The notes under the pieces were generated by a model. The model ran no database searches. It worked only from the letters and a program-made list of their open reading frames with translations, and was not told the DNA's origin. From Apilactobacillus kunkeei (GTDB lineage Bacteria > Bacillota > Bacilli > Lactobacillales > Lactobacillaceae): a DNA stretch of 62,970 nt. Shown here in pieces: positions 52,640 to 59,814 of the stretch (positions are counted from its first letter, which is position 1; the number at the start of each line of letters is the position of its first letter). Location: contig NZ_JXDF01000025.1 of assembly GCF_001308195.1 (NCBI RefSeq), positions 1 through 62,970 on the forward strand, written 5' to 3'. The position numbers and the translations under genes were made by a program.

Positions 52640-52963
52640 ATGTTTTATTACTTATTTTTAGCGCTCGCTATTATTGGTGAACTCATTGGTACAAACCTAT
52701 TAAAGATGTCGATGGGTTTTACTAAGATACTGCCAACAATCGGATCGCTAATTTCATTCGCACTATGTTTTTACTTTTTATCAATTGCAATGGTTAAGAT
52801 TCCGCTAAACATCGCCTACGCTAACTGGAGTGCATTAGGAATTCTTGCCACCACCGCAATCGCATCTTTAGTTTACAAGGAACAAATTAACGTCATGAGC
52901 ATGATTGGTATTGTCTTTATCATCATCGGTGTCGTTTTGTTAAACCTATTCAGTGCAAAATAA
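52640..52963 (+). CDS. Small multidrug resistance (SMR/EmrE) exporter
   Basis: Four-helix proton-coupled exporter of cationic compounds, 107 residues. The conserved membrane Glu is in ALAIIGELIGTNLLKMS, and AYANWSALGILATTAIASLVYKEQ (read in parts) and FIIIGVVLLNL follow the family. It works as a dimer; only one SMR gene is present, so homodimerisation is expected. The ribosome site is GAGG. It ends in a clear terminator shared with the next gene. Confidence 0.93.
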   Translation: MFYYLFLALAIIGELIGTNLLKMSMGFTKILPTIGSLISFALCFYFLSIAMVKIPLNIAYANWSALGILATTAIASLVYKEQINVMSMIGIVFIIIGVVLLNLFSAK

Positions 52964-53001
52964 AAACGCTAAGTTAGAATATCTAACCTAGCGTTATTTT
53001 T
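52963..53001. terminator. Bidirectional terminator
   Basis: AACGCTAAGTTAGA pairs with TCTAACCTAGCGTT with one mismatch. Confidence 0.9.
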
Positions 53002-53690
53002 TATACATAGAAATAAATTGAGAAGTACATTAAGATAGTCCCAATCATTACAAAGACGTGCCAAATGACGTGGCCAAATGGAATTCTTGGGATACTGTAT
53101 ATTAATGCACCCACAGTAAATGCGATTCCACCAAATAGTAGTAATAAGAAACCGTGAATTCCTAGGTAATCATATAGTTTGACGATTCCTAGTAGGCACA
53201 TCCACCCCATTACAACGTAAATAATAGTAGAAAGTGTCTTTAATTTACCCATCCACAAGGCCTTGTAGATGATTCCTAACACAGTCATAATCCAGATTAC
53301 AGTTAGGATGACCCAACCTAGCCAACCACCAATAGCGATTAGACAGTATGGTGTGTAGCTTCCAGCAATTAGTAGGTAGATTGCTGAGTGATCAAAGATT
53401 TGGAATAGCTTTTCGACACGCGTGAAATACAGACTATGAAACATGGTAGAAGCAATGTAGAAAACTACTAATGTGATTGAGTAAATGACAAAACTAGTAA
53501 TTCTCATTGCCCCACCAACGTGAACACCATGAATAATCAATGCGACAGCACCAATTATAGCAAGTAGTTCCCCAATTCCGTGGGTGATTGCACTAAAGAT
53601 TTCGTTTAATAGGTAGTATGTTTTATCCTTAATCCAGTTAAACTTTTGCTTAACTGAATCGGTAGTCTTTTGTTTTAAGTCGTTGTTCAT
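53001..53690 (-). CDS. Hemolysin III/PAQR family membrane protein (YqfA, TrhA-like)
   Basis: Seven-helix protein of 229 residues. The family motifs are NEIFSAITHGIGE (zinc-type His in the first helix), STMFHSLYF, FDHSAIYLLIAGSYTPYCL and GHVIWHVFVMIG, with the paired His residues of the PAQR metal site. The name haemolysin III is historical; regulation of membrane lipid homeostasis is reported for E. coli TrhA. It is monocistronic with its own RBS GAGG. Confidence 0.92.
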   Translation of the reverse strand: MNNDLKQKTTDSVKQKFNWIKDKTYYLLNEIFSAITHGIGELLAIIGAVALIIHGVHVGGAMRITSFVIYSITLVVFYIASTMFHSLYFTRVEKLFQIFDHSAIYLLIAGSYTPYCLIAIGGWLGWVILTVIWIMTVLGIIYKALWMGKLKTLSTIIYVVMGWMCLLGIVKLYDYLGIHGFLLLLFGGIAFTVGALIYSIPRIPFGHVIWHVFVMIGTILMYFSIYFYV

Positions 53691-53765
53691 ATATAAAGTA
53701 CCTCTATTAATGTTTATTTAATTATATAACTATGTAATCTAGTTTTCAATACTAGATGTAAAAGA

Positions 53766-53799
53766 CTACAAAAAAGAACCCTCTTTGGGGTTCATTTAA
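53766..53799 (-). terminator. Terminator of the Apf-like gene
   Basis: GAACCC pairs with GGGTTC around a short loop; T6 on the minus strand. Confidence 0.8.
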
Positions 53800-54372
53800 T
53801 TAGTACCAGTTATGTGATAACCAGAATGCTTTGGCTTTCACCCATGATCCGTAACGACTCTTAACGTAGTTGTTAGCAGTACGTTCTTGGTTCTTATGAG
53901 ATAAGTTACCACCGTAGTAACTGATTAATAATTGGTATTTACCGTAACATGAACCGTTTGAGGCGGTGTATGAACCACCTGATTCATGGTTAGCAATCCA
54001 TGCTTTAGCAGCAGCATTTGCTCTTGATAAATGTTTTCTTACTTTGTAAGTTGAATGTTTCTTGATACGTCTAGAACTAACAATCTTTTTTACGGCATGC
54101 TTCTTAACACGTTTTACAGTGCGTTTCTTAGCTGCCTTCTTGTGAGTTCTTGCTACTTTATTAGCCTTCTTAGATACTTTCTTGTGTTTGCGTACCTTTT
54201 TAACATGTTTAGCAGCTTTCTTCTTAGCGGTTCCTTGAACGGTCTTTGTTTGAGCTGGTGTAGTTGGCGTAGCAACTGAATCAGCTTTTGCGGTTTGTGG
54301 TATTAAAAACAATGTCGCAATCAATAATGATACCAATACTGCAAAGGTAATCATCTTATTATTCGAATGCAT
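53800..54372 (-). CDS. apf: Aggregation-promoting-factor-like transglycosylase, secreted
   Basis: Secreted wall protein of 190 residues. The signal peptide (1-30) ends near AKA. A Lys/Arg/His-rich linker covers about 46-118. The C-terminal Apf domain is a lysozyme-like fold: AWIANHESGGSYTAS with the putative catalytic E130, GKYQLLISYYGG, ERTANNYVKSRYGSW and a terminal FWLSHNWY. Other Apf proteins carry LysM or long Q-rich regions in place of the basic linker. A perfect WalR box is present at 54443-54459. The ribosome site is AAGGAGGG. Confidence 0.9.
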   Translation of the reverse strand: MHSNNKMITFAVLVSLLIATLFLIPQTAKADSVATPTTPAQTKTVQGTAKKKAAKHVKKVRKHKKVSKKANKVARTHKKAAKKRTVKRVKKHAVKKIVSSRRIKKHSTYKVRKHLSRANAAAKAWIANHESGGSYTASNGSCYGKYQLLISYYGGNLSHKNQERTANNYVKSRYGSWVKAKAFWLSHNWY

Positions 54373-54442
54373 ATAATGTTTTCCCTCCTTAAAATTACTT
54401 GAATAAGATAACGAACCAGTTTTACTATCTTGTTAGAGTTAT

Positions 54443-54459
54443 GTTACAGGAATGTTACA
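54443..54459 (-). promoter_or_regulatory. WalR (VicR) box upstream of the apf gene
   Basis: On the minus strand it reads TGTAACATTCCTGTAAC, an exact TGTWAH-N5-TGTWAH direct repeat. Further upstream (about 54490-54535) CTTAAG occurs three times, possibly another regulator site. Confidence 0.65.
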
Positions 54460-54541
54460 TTTTATTTCAGTTGTGAAACAAAACTATTCTTAAGTCTGAT
54501 CTGAAAGCTCTTAAGACTTTCTTAAGTTTCATGAAAAAGAA

Positions 54542-54592
54542 TTGACTTTTAAAAGAAAAATGTATACAGTTAGTTACATAAGTAATTAACTA
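54542..54592 (+). promoter_or_regulatory. Promoter and inverted repeat of the ABC exporter genes
   Basis: TTGACT (54542-54547) and TACAGT (54565-54570) are 17 bp apart. TAGTTA (54571-54576) and TAACTA (54587-54592) form an inverted repeat over the start site, a likely repressor site. Confidence 0.65.
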
Positions 54593-54612
54593 TTATTATA
54601 AGGAGATGCACT

Positions 54613-55527
54613 ATGAAAACTCTTGAAGTTCAAAGTTTAAACAAGTTCTTCGGAAGAAAACAAGCTCTATTCGACGTTTCATTTGATATCGAACCTGGTA
54701 CCATTCTTGGTCTAATCGGACCAAACGGTGCTGGTAAGTCTACTATTATGAAGAGTATCGTTGGTCTAACCGACTACAACTCAGGTAGCATTAAAATTGA
54801 TGGAAAAGAATTAACTAAAAACAAGCGTAGCAGTCTAGAAAACGTTGGTTCAATGATTGAATCACCTGCTCCATACTTGAATCTAACTGGTCGCCAAAAC
54901 CTTAAGCTTTTCAATGACGGTTCTACCACCGCAGAAGAAATGCAAGAAATTATGGAAGAAACTCAAATCATTGAATTTGCTGACAGAAAAGCAAAGAAGT
55001 ACTCATTAGGTATGAAACAACGTTTAGGAATTGCTATTTCATTGCTTAACCACCCTAAGCTACTAATCTTAGATGAACCTATGAACGGTCTAGATCCACA
55101 ATCAACTCATGATTTACGTGACCTACTTGTAAAATTATCAAAACGTGGCATTAGTATCCTTATCTCAAGTCACTTACTTGATGAACTATCACGTATCGCT
55201 GATTACTATGTAGTAATTAACCACGGTAAGGTAATCAAGAAGTCAGACGCTAAGTCATTCCTATCAGAAGGTCCTAAGACTATTAAGTTCGAAGTTAAAG
55301 ACACTGACGCTGCTAAGAGTGCTCTTGACGCAGCCGGTTTAACTGCCACTATTTACGACAAGACTGTTGAAATCGAAGACAACAACGATTCAACTGCAAT
55401 GAACGCTGGTCTATCAGCATTGAACCAAGCAGGAATTGAAATTGAAAACGTTTCAAGAAACCAAACTGACCTAGAAGAATCACTATTGAAGCTTCTATCA
55501 AGTGATAACAACAAGGAGGCTAAATAA
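54613..55527 (+). CDS. ABC transporter ATP-binding protein (bacitracin/lantibiotic-exporter type)
   Basis: ATPase of 304 residues. Walker A GPNGAGKSTI, Q-loop, signature YSLGMKQRLGI, Walker B LLILDEPMNGLDP and H-loop SSHLLDELSR are intact. The C-terminal domain of about 85 residues is of the BcrA/CcmA type. It overlaps the next permease gene by 1 nt. It powers export by the adjacent permease(s); the substrate may be an antimicrobial peptide or a lipid, which is inference. Confidence 0.92.
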   Translation: MKTLEVQSLNKFFGRKQALFDVSFDIEPGTILGLIGPNGAGKSTIMKSIVGLTDYNSGSIKIDGKELTKNKRSSLENVGSMIESPAPYLNLTGRQNLKLFNDGSTTAEEMQEIMEETQIIEFADRKAKKYSLGMKQRLGIAISLLNHPKLLILDEPMNGLDPQSTHDLRDLLVKLSKRGISILISSHLLDELSRIADYYVVINHGKVIKKSDAKSFLSEGPKTIKFEVKDTDAAKSALDAAGLTATIYDKTVEIEDNNDSTAMNAGLSALNQAGIEIENVSRNQTDLEESLLKLLSSDNNKEAK

Positions 55528-56270
55528 TGTTAACTTTAATCAGACAAGAACTATACAAACAATTACACGGTAAGTTTTACATTGGCTGGGGTATCGTTAC
55601 ACTAGCAATGGCACTATTTGCTGGATTTGTATATCACTCATCTAAAGAATTAAGCCAAATCAACGCAAACGGCCCAATCTTCTCATCATCCATCATCGTT
55701 GTATTGGTTGCTATGATCGTCTTTGCTAGTTCAATTCTTACTACTGACTTCTCAAACAATACTGTTAAGTACTTGTTTGCTCGTCAATTCTCACGTGGCA
55801 AGATTTTCCTATCAAAACTAGTAACAATCGTTGCTATGTACGTCTACCTACTAGTTGTTTCATTTGTTTCAACTTTAATCGCAAATGCATTGTTCAACAA
55901 GATGCGTTCAATGCCTTTCGATGTATTTGGTAACAGAATTAGTGGTATGAGTTTCTACCTATTCTTGATGTTATCTCTTGTATTACTAATTAGTTGCCTA
56001 TTCAAGAGTAACGCTGTAGCAATCGCCATCGGAATTGTTTTCTACTTCGTAGTTAACATCATTAACCCATTCCTAAGCATCTTCATCTACTACCACTCAT
56101 GGGTTAAGTACGTTCCACTAACATTCCTAAATGTTTACTCACAAACAATCAGCCCAATGATGTCAGAAATGACTAAGCTATCATTGACTCAAATGAGAGT
56201 TGGATCAATCATTTGGGGAATTATCTTCCTATTAATTACTTACGTTGTTTACAACCGTCGTAATGTCTAA
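55527..56270 (+). CDS. ABC transporter permease, ABC-2 type
   Basis: Six-helix permease of 247 residues. The N-terminal LIRQELYKQLHGKFYIGWG and the loop TTDFSNNTVKYLFARQFSRGKIFLSK are classic for ABC-2 permeases of the BcrB/NatB-like group. Its start overlaps the ATPase stop (TAATG). A terminator separates it from the second permease. Confidence 0.9.
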   Translation: MLTLIRQELYKQLHGKFYIGWGIVTLAMALFAGFVYHSSKELSQINANGPIFSSSIIVVLVAMIVFASSILTTDFSNNTVKYLFARQFSRGKIFLSKLVTIVAMYVYLLVVSFVSTLIANALFNKMRSMPFDVFGNRISGMSFYLFLMLSLVLLISCLFKSNAVAIAIGIVFYFVVNIINPFLSIFIYYHSWVKYVPLTFLNVYSQTISPMMSEMTKLSLTQMRVGSIIWGIIFLLITYVVYNRRNV

Positions 56271-56283
56271 TAATAATATAGTA

Positions 56284-56320
56284 GAAAAAAGCGACTTAAT
56301 TATTGGTTAGTCGCTTTTTT
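56284..56320 (+). terminator. Terminator between the two permease genes
   Basis: AAAAAGCGACTTAA pairs with TTAGTCGCTTTTT with one mismatch, followed by T7. Confidence 0.88.
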
Positions 56321-56396
56321 TATTGGAATGAACGGCCTAAAAGTGATAAACTCTTGTTATTGATTAATTTCGAATAAAGATTTGGAGGCCAACATA

Positions 56397-57212
56397 TTGG
56401 TTGATTTATTAAAACAAGAAATGAACAAGAAAAATCGTCTTATTTTTCTTGCAATGGCAGTTTTCTTAGTTATCGTTACTATCCTAATGGCTGTTATTGG
56501 TAAAGACACTAGAACCTTAGATGGTTACAAACTAATGAACTCATTTGGTGGAATTACTCCTGTAATCGAACTACTCGCTACTATCATTACTGCAACCAGA
56601 TTTGCAGGTGTCGACAGTAACAAACAAGTTCGTAAAAACATGGAAAACCACAGCAAGATTACCATCTTCTTCTCAAAGATTTTTACTTGCATGATTGGAT
56701 ACTTCATCCTACTTGCTCTATCAGTCCTAACCATCATCTTCATGAAGTACCTTGTATTTCCTGAAAGTGCCTTTGCTGGTAAGCTAGCACAAGAATTACA
56801 ATGGGCTACATTAGGTAACATTGCTTACGTATTCATTTTTGAATCATTCGTAATCATGGTTATCGGTTTTTGTAAGACTTGGTACGGTGCCATCGCTTTC
56901 GGTGTTGCATTAAACTACATTACAGAAATCATTGCCGGAATCTTCATGATCTTCATTTACAACAACCGTCAACTAATTTGGAACCCATTCAACTTCTTCT
57001 TCGTTGAAAAACAAATTCAAGATGGTATGAAGCACATGATGACCCGTCTAACATTGAACCAAATCATTGCCGGTTCAATTGTTTACGCCGGTATCTTCTT
57101 TGTAATTGGATTTATCATCTTTGTCTTTATCAGAAAGTTCAAAACAGATGATGAACTAATCGCAAAACGCCAAGCTAAGAAAAACAAAAAGCAAAAATTA
57201 CAAACTGCATAA
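56397..57212 (+). CDS. Second ABC-2 type permease
   Basis: Permease-like membrane protein of 271 residues with six helices. LVDLLKQEMNKKNRLIFLAM at the start parallels the first permease, and GVDSNKQVRKNMENHSKITIFFSK matches the ABC-2 cytosolic loop. The C-terminus is very basic (KRQAKKNKKQK). The start is TTG 56397-56399, with TTTGGAGG 8 nt upstream. Despite the terminator before it, it may pair with the upstream ATPase; partial read-through could set a lower dose. Confidence 0.82.
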   Translation: MVDLLKQEMNKKNRLIFLAMAVFLVIVTILMAVIGKDTRTLDGYKLMNSFGGITPVIELLATIITATRFAGVDSNKQVRKNMENHSKITIFFSKIFTCMIGYFILLALSVLTIIFMKYLVFPESAFAGKLAQELQWATLGNIAYVFIFESFVIMVIGFCKTWYGAIAFGVALNYITEIIAGIFMIFIYNNRQLIWNPFNFFFVEKQIQDGMKHMMTRLTLNQIIAGSIVYAGIFFVIGFIIFVFIRKFKTDDELIAKRQAKKNKKQKLQTA

Positions 57213-57233
57213 TATTCCTTATATATTGCACTC

Positions 57234-57272
57234 AAATAGGCACCGTGAGTAAAATCACAGTGCCTATTTTGT
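57234..57272 (+). terminator. Terminator of the second permease gene
   Basis: AAATAGGCACCGTGA pairs with TCACAGTGCCTATTT with one mismatch. Confidence 0.88.
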
Positions 57273-57302
57273 TGACCAATTTCAATTTAGTGATATTCTT
57301 TA

Positions 57303-57318
57303 ATATTGTATACAATAT
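57303..57318. promoter_or_regulatory. Perfect 16-bp palindrome, candidate OhrR-type operator
   Basis: ATATTGTATACAATAT overlaps the -10 (TATAAT, 57316-57321) of the MarR gene. It resembles the TACAAT/ATTGTA half-sites bound by OhrR repressors, so autoregulation is likely. Confidence 0.65.
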
Positions 57319-57368
57319 AATCATTTGCTAGACAAAATCCACCGAACGAAAGAAAGGAGTTTTGCATT

Positions 57369-57815
57369 ATGCCAAAAGAAGTAACTCTAAACGATCAAAT
57401 TTGTTTCCAAATTTCTCGTGCACATCAACTATTCAACAAGTTCTATCAAGAACCTCTAGAAAAATTCAACTTAACATACGTTCAATACATTACACTATTA
57501 TCACTATGGGAAAACGACGGAGTGACTGTTAACTACCTAAGCCAAAAGCTAGGTCTTTCTAACGGTACTTTGACTCCTCTATTAAAACGTCTTGAAAAAG
57601 CTGGCTGGATTACCAGAAACCGTGATAAAGCTGATGAACGTCGCGTCCTAATTCACTTAACACAATTAGGTAAGGACAACAAAGAACCAATCTTGGAATC
57701 AGTTCAAGGTTGCTTAAACCGTCTAAACTACAGCGATGACGAATTCGCTGACGCAATGGATACCATTGTTGATCTACAACACCGTTTGGAAAAAACTAAC
57801 GAAAACGACAAATAG
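57369..57815 (+). CDS. MarR-family regulator, OhrR-like (one-Cys)
   Basis: Winged-helix repressor of 148 residues. The N-terminal DQICFQISRAHQLFNKFYQ with C12 and YVQYITLLSLWEND match OhrR, where this Cys senses organic peroxide. The recognition region is LSQKLGLSNGTLTPLLKRLE and the wing is RDKADERRVLIHLT. The Tyr of YVQY that pairs with the Cys is present. No ohrA gene is in the window, so its target besides itself is open. AAAGGAG precedes the ATG. Confidence 0.9.
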   Translation: MPKEVTLNDQICFQISRAHQLFNKFYQEPLEKFNLTYVQYITLLSLWENDGVTVNYLSQKLGLSNGTLTPLLKRLEKAGWITRNRDKADERRVLIHLTQLGKDNKEPILESVQGCLNRLNYSDDEFADAMDTIVDLQHRLEKTNENDK

Positions 57816-57831
57816 TTTTGTCACTATTTAA

Positions 57832-57860
57832 TTGACACCTGTCTTTTATGAGTATACAAT
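57832..57860 (+). promoter_or_regulatory. Promoter of the T-box leader
   Basis: TTGACA (57832-57837) and TACAAT (57855-57860) are exactly 17 bp apart. Confidence 0.85.
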
Positions 57861-57867
57861 ATTAGTT

Positions 57868-58095
57868 GTTAAGAAAAGACATGTCTATTTGATGGTGCTT
57901 TCCAGAGAGGATTACATTTTTCTGTAAGTAATCTATCGCATTCAAATAGTTACCACTTTTCTCTTCTATTAAATCGATATTATTTTTAATGACTAATATG
58001 AGGGCATTATGGACCTAACCGTAGTGCTAAAGATGGGTGGAACCACGTTAATACTAACGTCCCTGACACATAAGTGTCAGAGGCGTTTTTTGTTT
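57868..58095 (+). promoter_or_regulatory. T-box riboswitch, predicted threonine specifier
   Basis: The antiterminator T-box GGGTGGAACCACG and the competing terminator (ACGTCCCTGACAC with GTGTCAGAGGCGT, then T6) are clear. UGGA (58038-58041) fits a tRNA with discriminator U73. Stem I: AAGAAAAG (57871-57878) with CTTTTCTCTT (57956-57965), then CTATTTGA (57885-57892) with TCAAATAG (57942-57949). The 3' strand of the loop between them is TTACCA, giving ACC (Thr, 57952-57954) followed by A. A further stem GCATTATGG/CCGTAGTGC lies at 58003-58027. Confidence 0.88.
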
Positions 58096-58129
58096 CCCCA
58101 CCTCAAATAAATTCAAGAAGGTGGAAGTA

Positions 58130-59500
58130 TTGTCAGAAAATAATGATAAGTTAGAAAGAAAGCTTAGCGCCCGTCATATGAAAATGATTGCGCTAGGTGG
58201 AACTATCGGGGTTGGCCTATTCATGGGTGCCAAGTCCACAATCGGTTGGACTGGTCCATCCGTGTTACTAGACTACGCAATCGCAGGATTATTCCTATAC
58301 CTAATCATGCGTGCGCTAGGTGAAATGTTATATGTACATCCAGTTACTGGATCATTCTCACAATTTGCATCAGAATACCTACACCCCGTTTTCGGTTACT
58401 TAACCGCATGGAGTAATGTCTTCCAATACATCGTTGTTGGAATCTCAGAAGTAATTGCGATTGGTACATACATGCAATTCTGGTGGCCTCATTTACCAAC
58501 CTGGTTACCAGGAATCATCGCCATTGTCTTCCTATGTATTGCCAACTTAGTATCAGTAAGTGCCTTTGGTGAACTAGAATACTGGTTCGCCCTAGTCAAA
58601 GTCGTTACCATCATTGCCATGATCATCATTGGTTTGGTCATCATTGTCTTTGGTTTTAATGGTATTCACCCTACTGGTATATCAAACATTTGGAGTCATG
58701 GTTTCTTCGCAAACGGTTTTAAAGGATTCTTCTTCGCCCTAGCAATTGTAATTGCCTCATACCAAGGAATCGAATTAATTGGTGTGACTGCCGGTGAAGC
58801 TGAAAATCCTAAGCAAACACTAGTGAAGGCCATTCAAGATACCATTGGTCGTATCCTAATCTTCTACATCGGTGCCATTTTCGTTATCCTAAGTATTTAC
58901 CCTTGGGACAAGATTAGCCAAATCGGTTCACCTTTCGTAGAAACATTCTCACAAGTTGGTATCACCGCGGCTGCTTCAATCATTAACTTCGTTGTGGTAA
59001 CCGCTGCACTATCAGGATCTAACTCAGGAATTTACAGTGCTAGTCGTATGGAATTCTTACTATCTGAAGAAGGTCAACTTCCAAAGGTATTCAAGAAGTT
59101 AAACCGTCATGGTGTCCCATATGTCTCAGTAATTAGTATTTCAGCAGGGATTCTAATTGGACTATTCTTAAACGTTTTACTACCAATCTTCTTCCCATCA
59201 GCAAACCAAATCTTCGTGTACGTCTACAGTTCATCTGTACTACCAGGTATGGTGCCATGGGTTGTTATCTTGGTATCTCAAATTCGTTTCAGAAAGCAAC
59301 ATCCAGAAGAATTAGTGAACCATCCATTCAAGATGCCACTATCACCTATCAGTAATTACATTACGCTAATCTTCTTAGCAATTACCTTGGTGTTCATGTT
59401 CATTAACCCTTCTACTAGAATTCCTTTGATTATAGGAATCTTCTTCCTATTAATCATGACAATTCTATACTTCGTAAAATTCAATCAAAACAACAAATAG
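58130..59500 (+). CDS. AAT-family amino acid permease, probably for threonine
   Basis: Twelve-helix APC/AAT-type carrier of 456 residues. MIALGGTIGVGLFMGAKSTI is helix 1, YQGIELIGVTAGEAENP the helix 6 region, and SGSNSGIYSASRM follows. The start is TTG 58130-58132 with AAGGTGG 5 nt upstream, matching the start of the paralog 1.7 kb downstream; a GTG at 58121 lies in the ribosome site. Threonine as substrate is inferred from the predicted ACC specifier and U73-type T-box, and agrees with the Thr permease YbxG being in this family. Confidence 0.88.
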   Translation: MSENNDKLERKLSARHMKMIALGGTIGVGLFMGAKSTIGWTGPSVLLDYAIAGLFLYLIMRALGEMLYVHPVTGSFSQFASEYLHPVFGYLTAWSNVFQYIVVGISEVIAIGTYMQFWWPHLPTWLPGIIAIVFLCIANLVSVSAFGELEYWFALVKVVTIIAMIIIGLVIIVFGFNGIHPTGISNIWSHGFFANGFKGFFFALAIVIASYQGIELIGVTAGEAENPKQTLVKAIQDTIGRILIFYIGAIFVILSIYPWDKISQIGSPFVETFSQVGITAAASIINFVVVTAALSGSNSGIYSASRMEFLLSEEGQLPKVFKKLNRHGVPYVSVISISAGILIGLFLNVLLPIFFPSANQIFVYVYSSSVLPGMVPWVVILVSQIRFRKQHPEELVNHPFKMPLSPISNYITLIFLAITLVFMFINPSTRIPLIIGIFFLLIMTILYFVKFNQNNK

Positions 59501-59814
59501 GATGTGCGACGTTTGTTGAATAAAATTCATCAATTGTTAAATTCCTTGACATTAATTTTAATATGTAATAACATTTCTTAAATAATAAACATTAGAATTA
59601 TGTAAGTAAAAAATCTTACTGGGGAATTTTTAACGATTGTCAGCAAGATCGTCGTGAAGTCAAACCCATGCAATATGCCAGCAATTTTAGCGATTATTTA
59701 AAGATTATTTAAATATATTGTATTGGTTATGCATTTTTATAAAAACCCTAGTACAATAGACAATGTAGTACTAGGTTTTTTATTACATAATTTCTTACAG
59801 GATGGTGAAATATA
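59501..59814 (+). promoter_or_regulatory. Structured leader with terminator before the second AAT permease
   Basis: No gene is visible. TTGACA (59546-59551) with TAACAT 17 bp on is a possible promoter. Hairpins GTAAG/CTTAC (59602-59619) and ACGAT/ATCGT (59633-59652) and a possible CTGG/CCAG closing pair precede an intrinsic terminator (CCTAGTAC/GTACTAGG, 59741-59781) only 34 nt before the start codon. No T-box consensus is present. A terminator in this place suggests transcription attenuation by an unidentified signal. Confidence 0.55.

Noticed and set aside
52476-52640. Copper (CopY) control of the CinD-like nitroreductase
   Set aside because: The operator TACAnnTGTA is absent from the promoter region.
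53001-53690. Toxin (haemolysin) function for the haemolysin III protein
   Set aside because: The name is historical; the family is a PAQR-type membrane protein and nothing here supports a toxin.
59668-59712. Possible 14-codon leader peptide before the second AAT permease
   Set aside because: There is no convincing ribosome site and no run of related codons, so I did not call it.
59501-59814. Second T-box before the paralogous permease
   Set aside because: No GGGTGG-ACC antiterminator element and no specifier stem were found.
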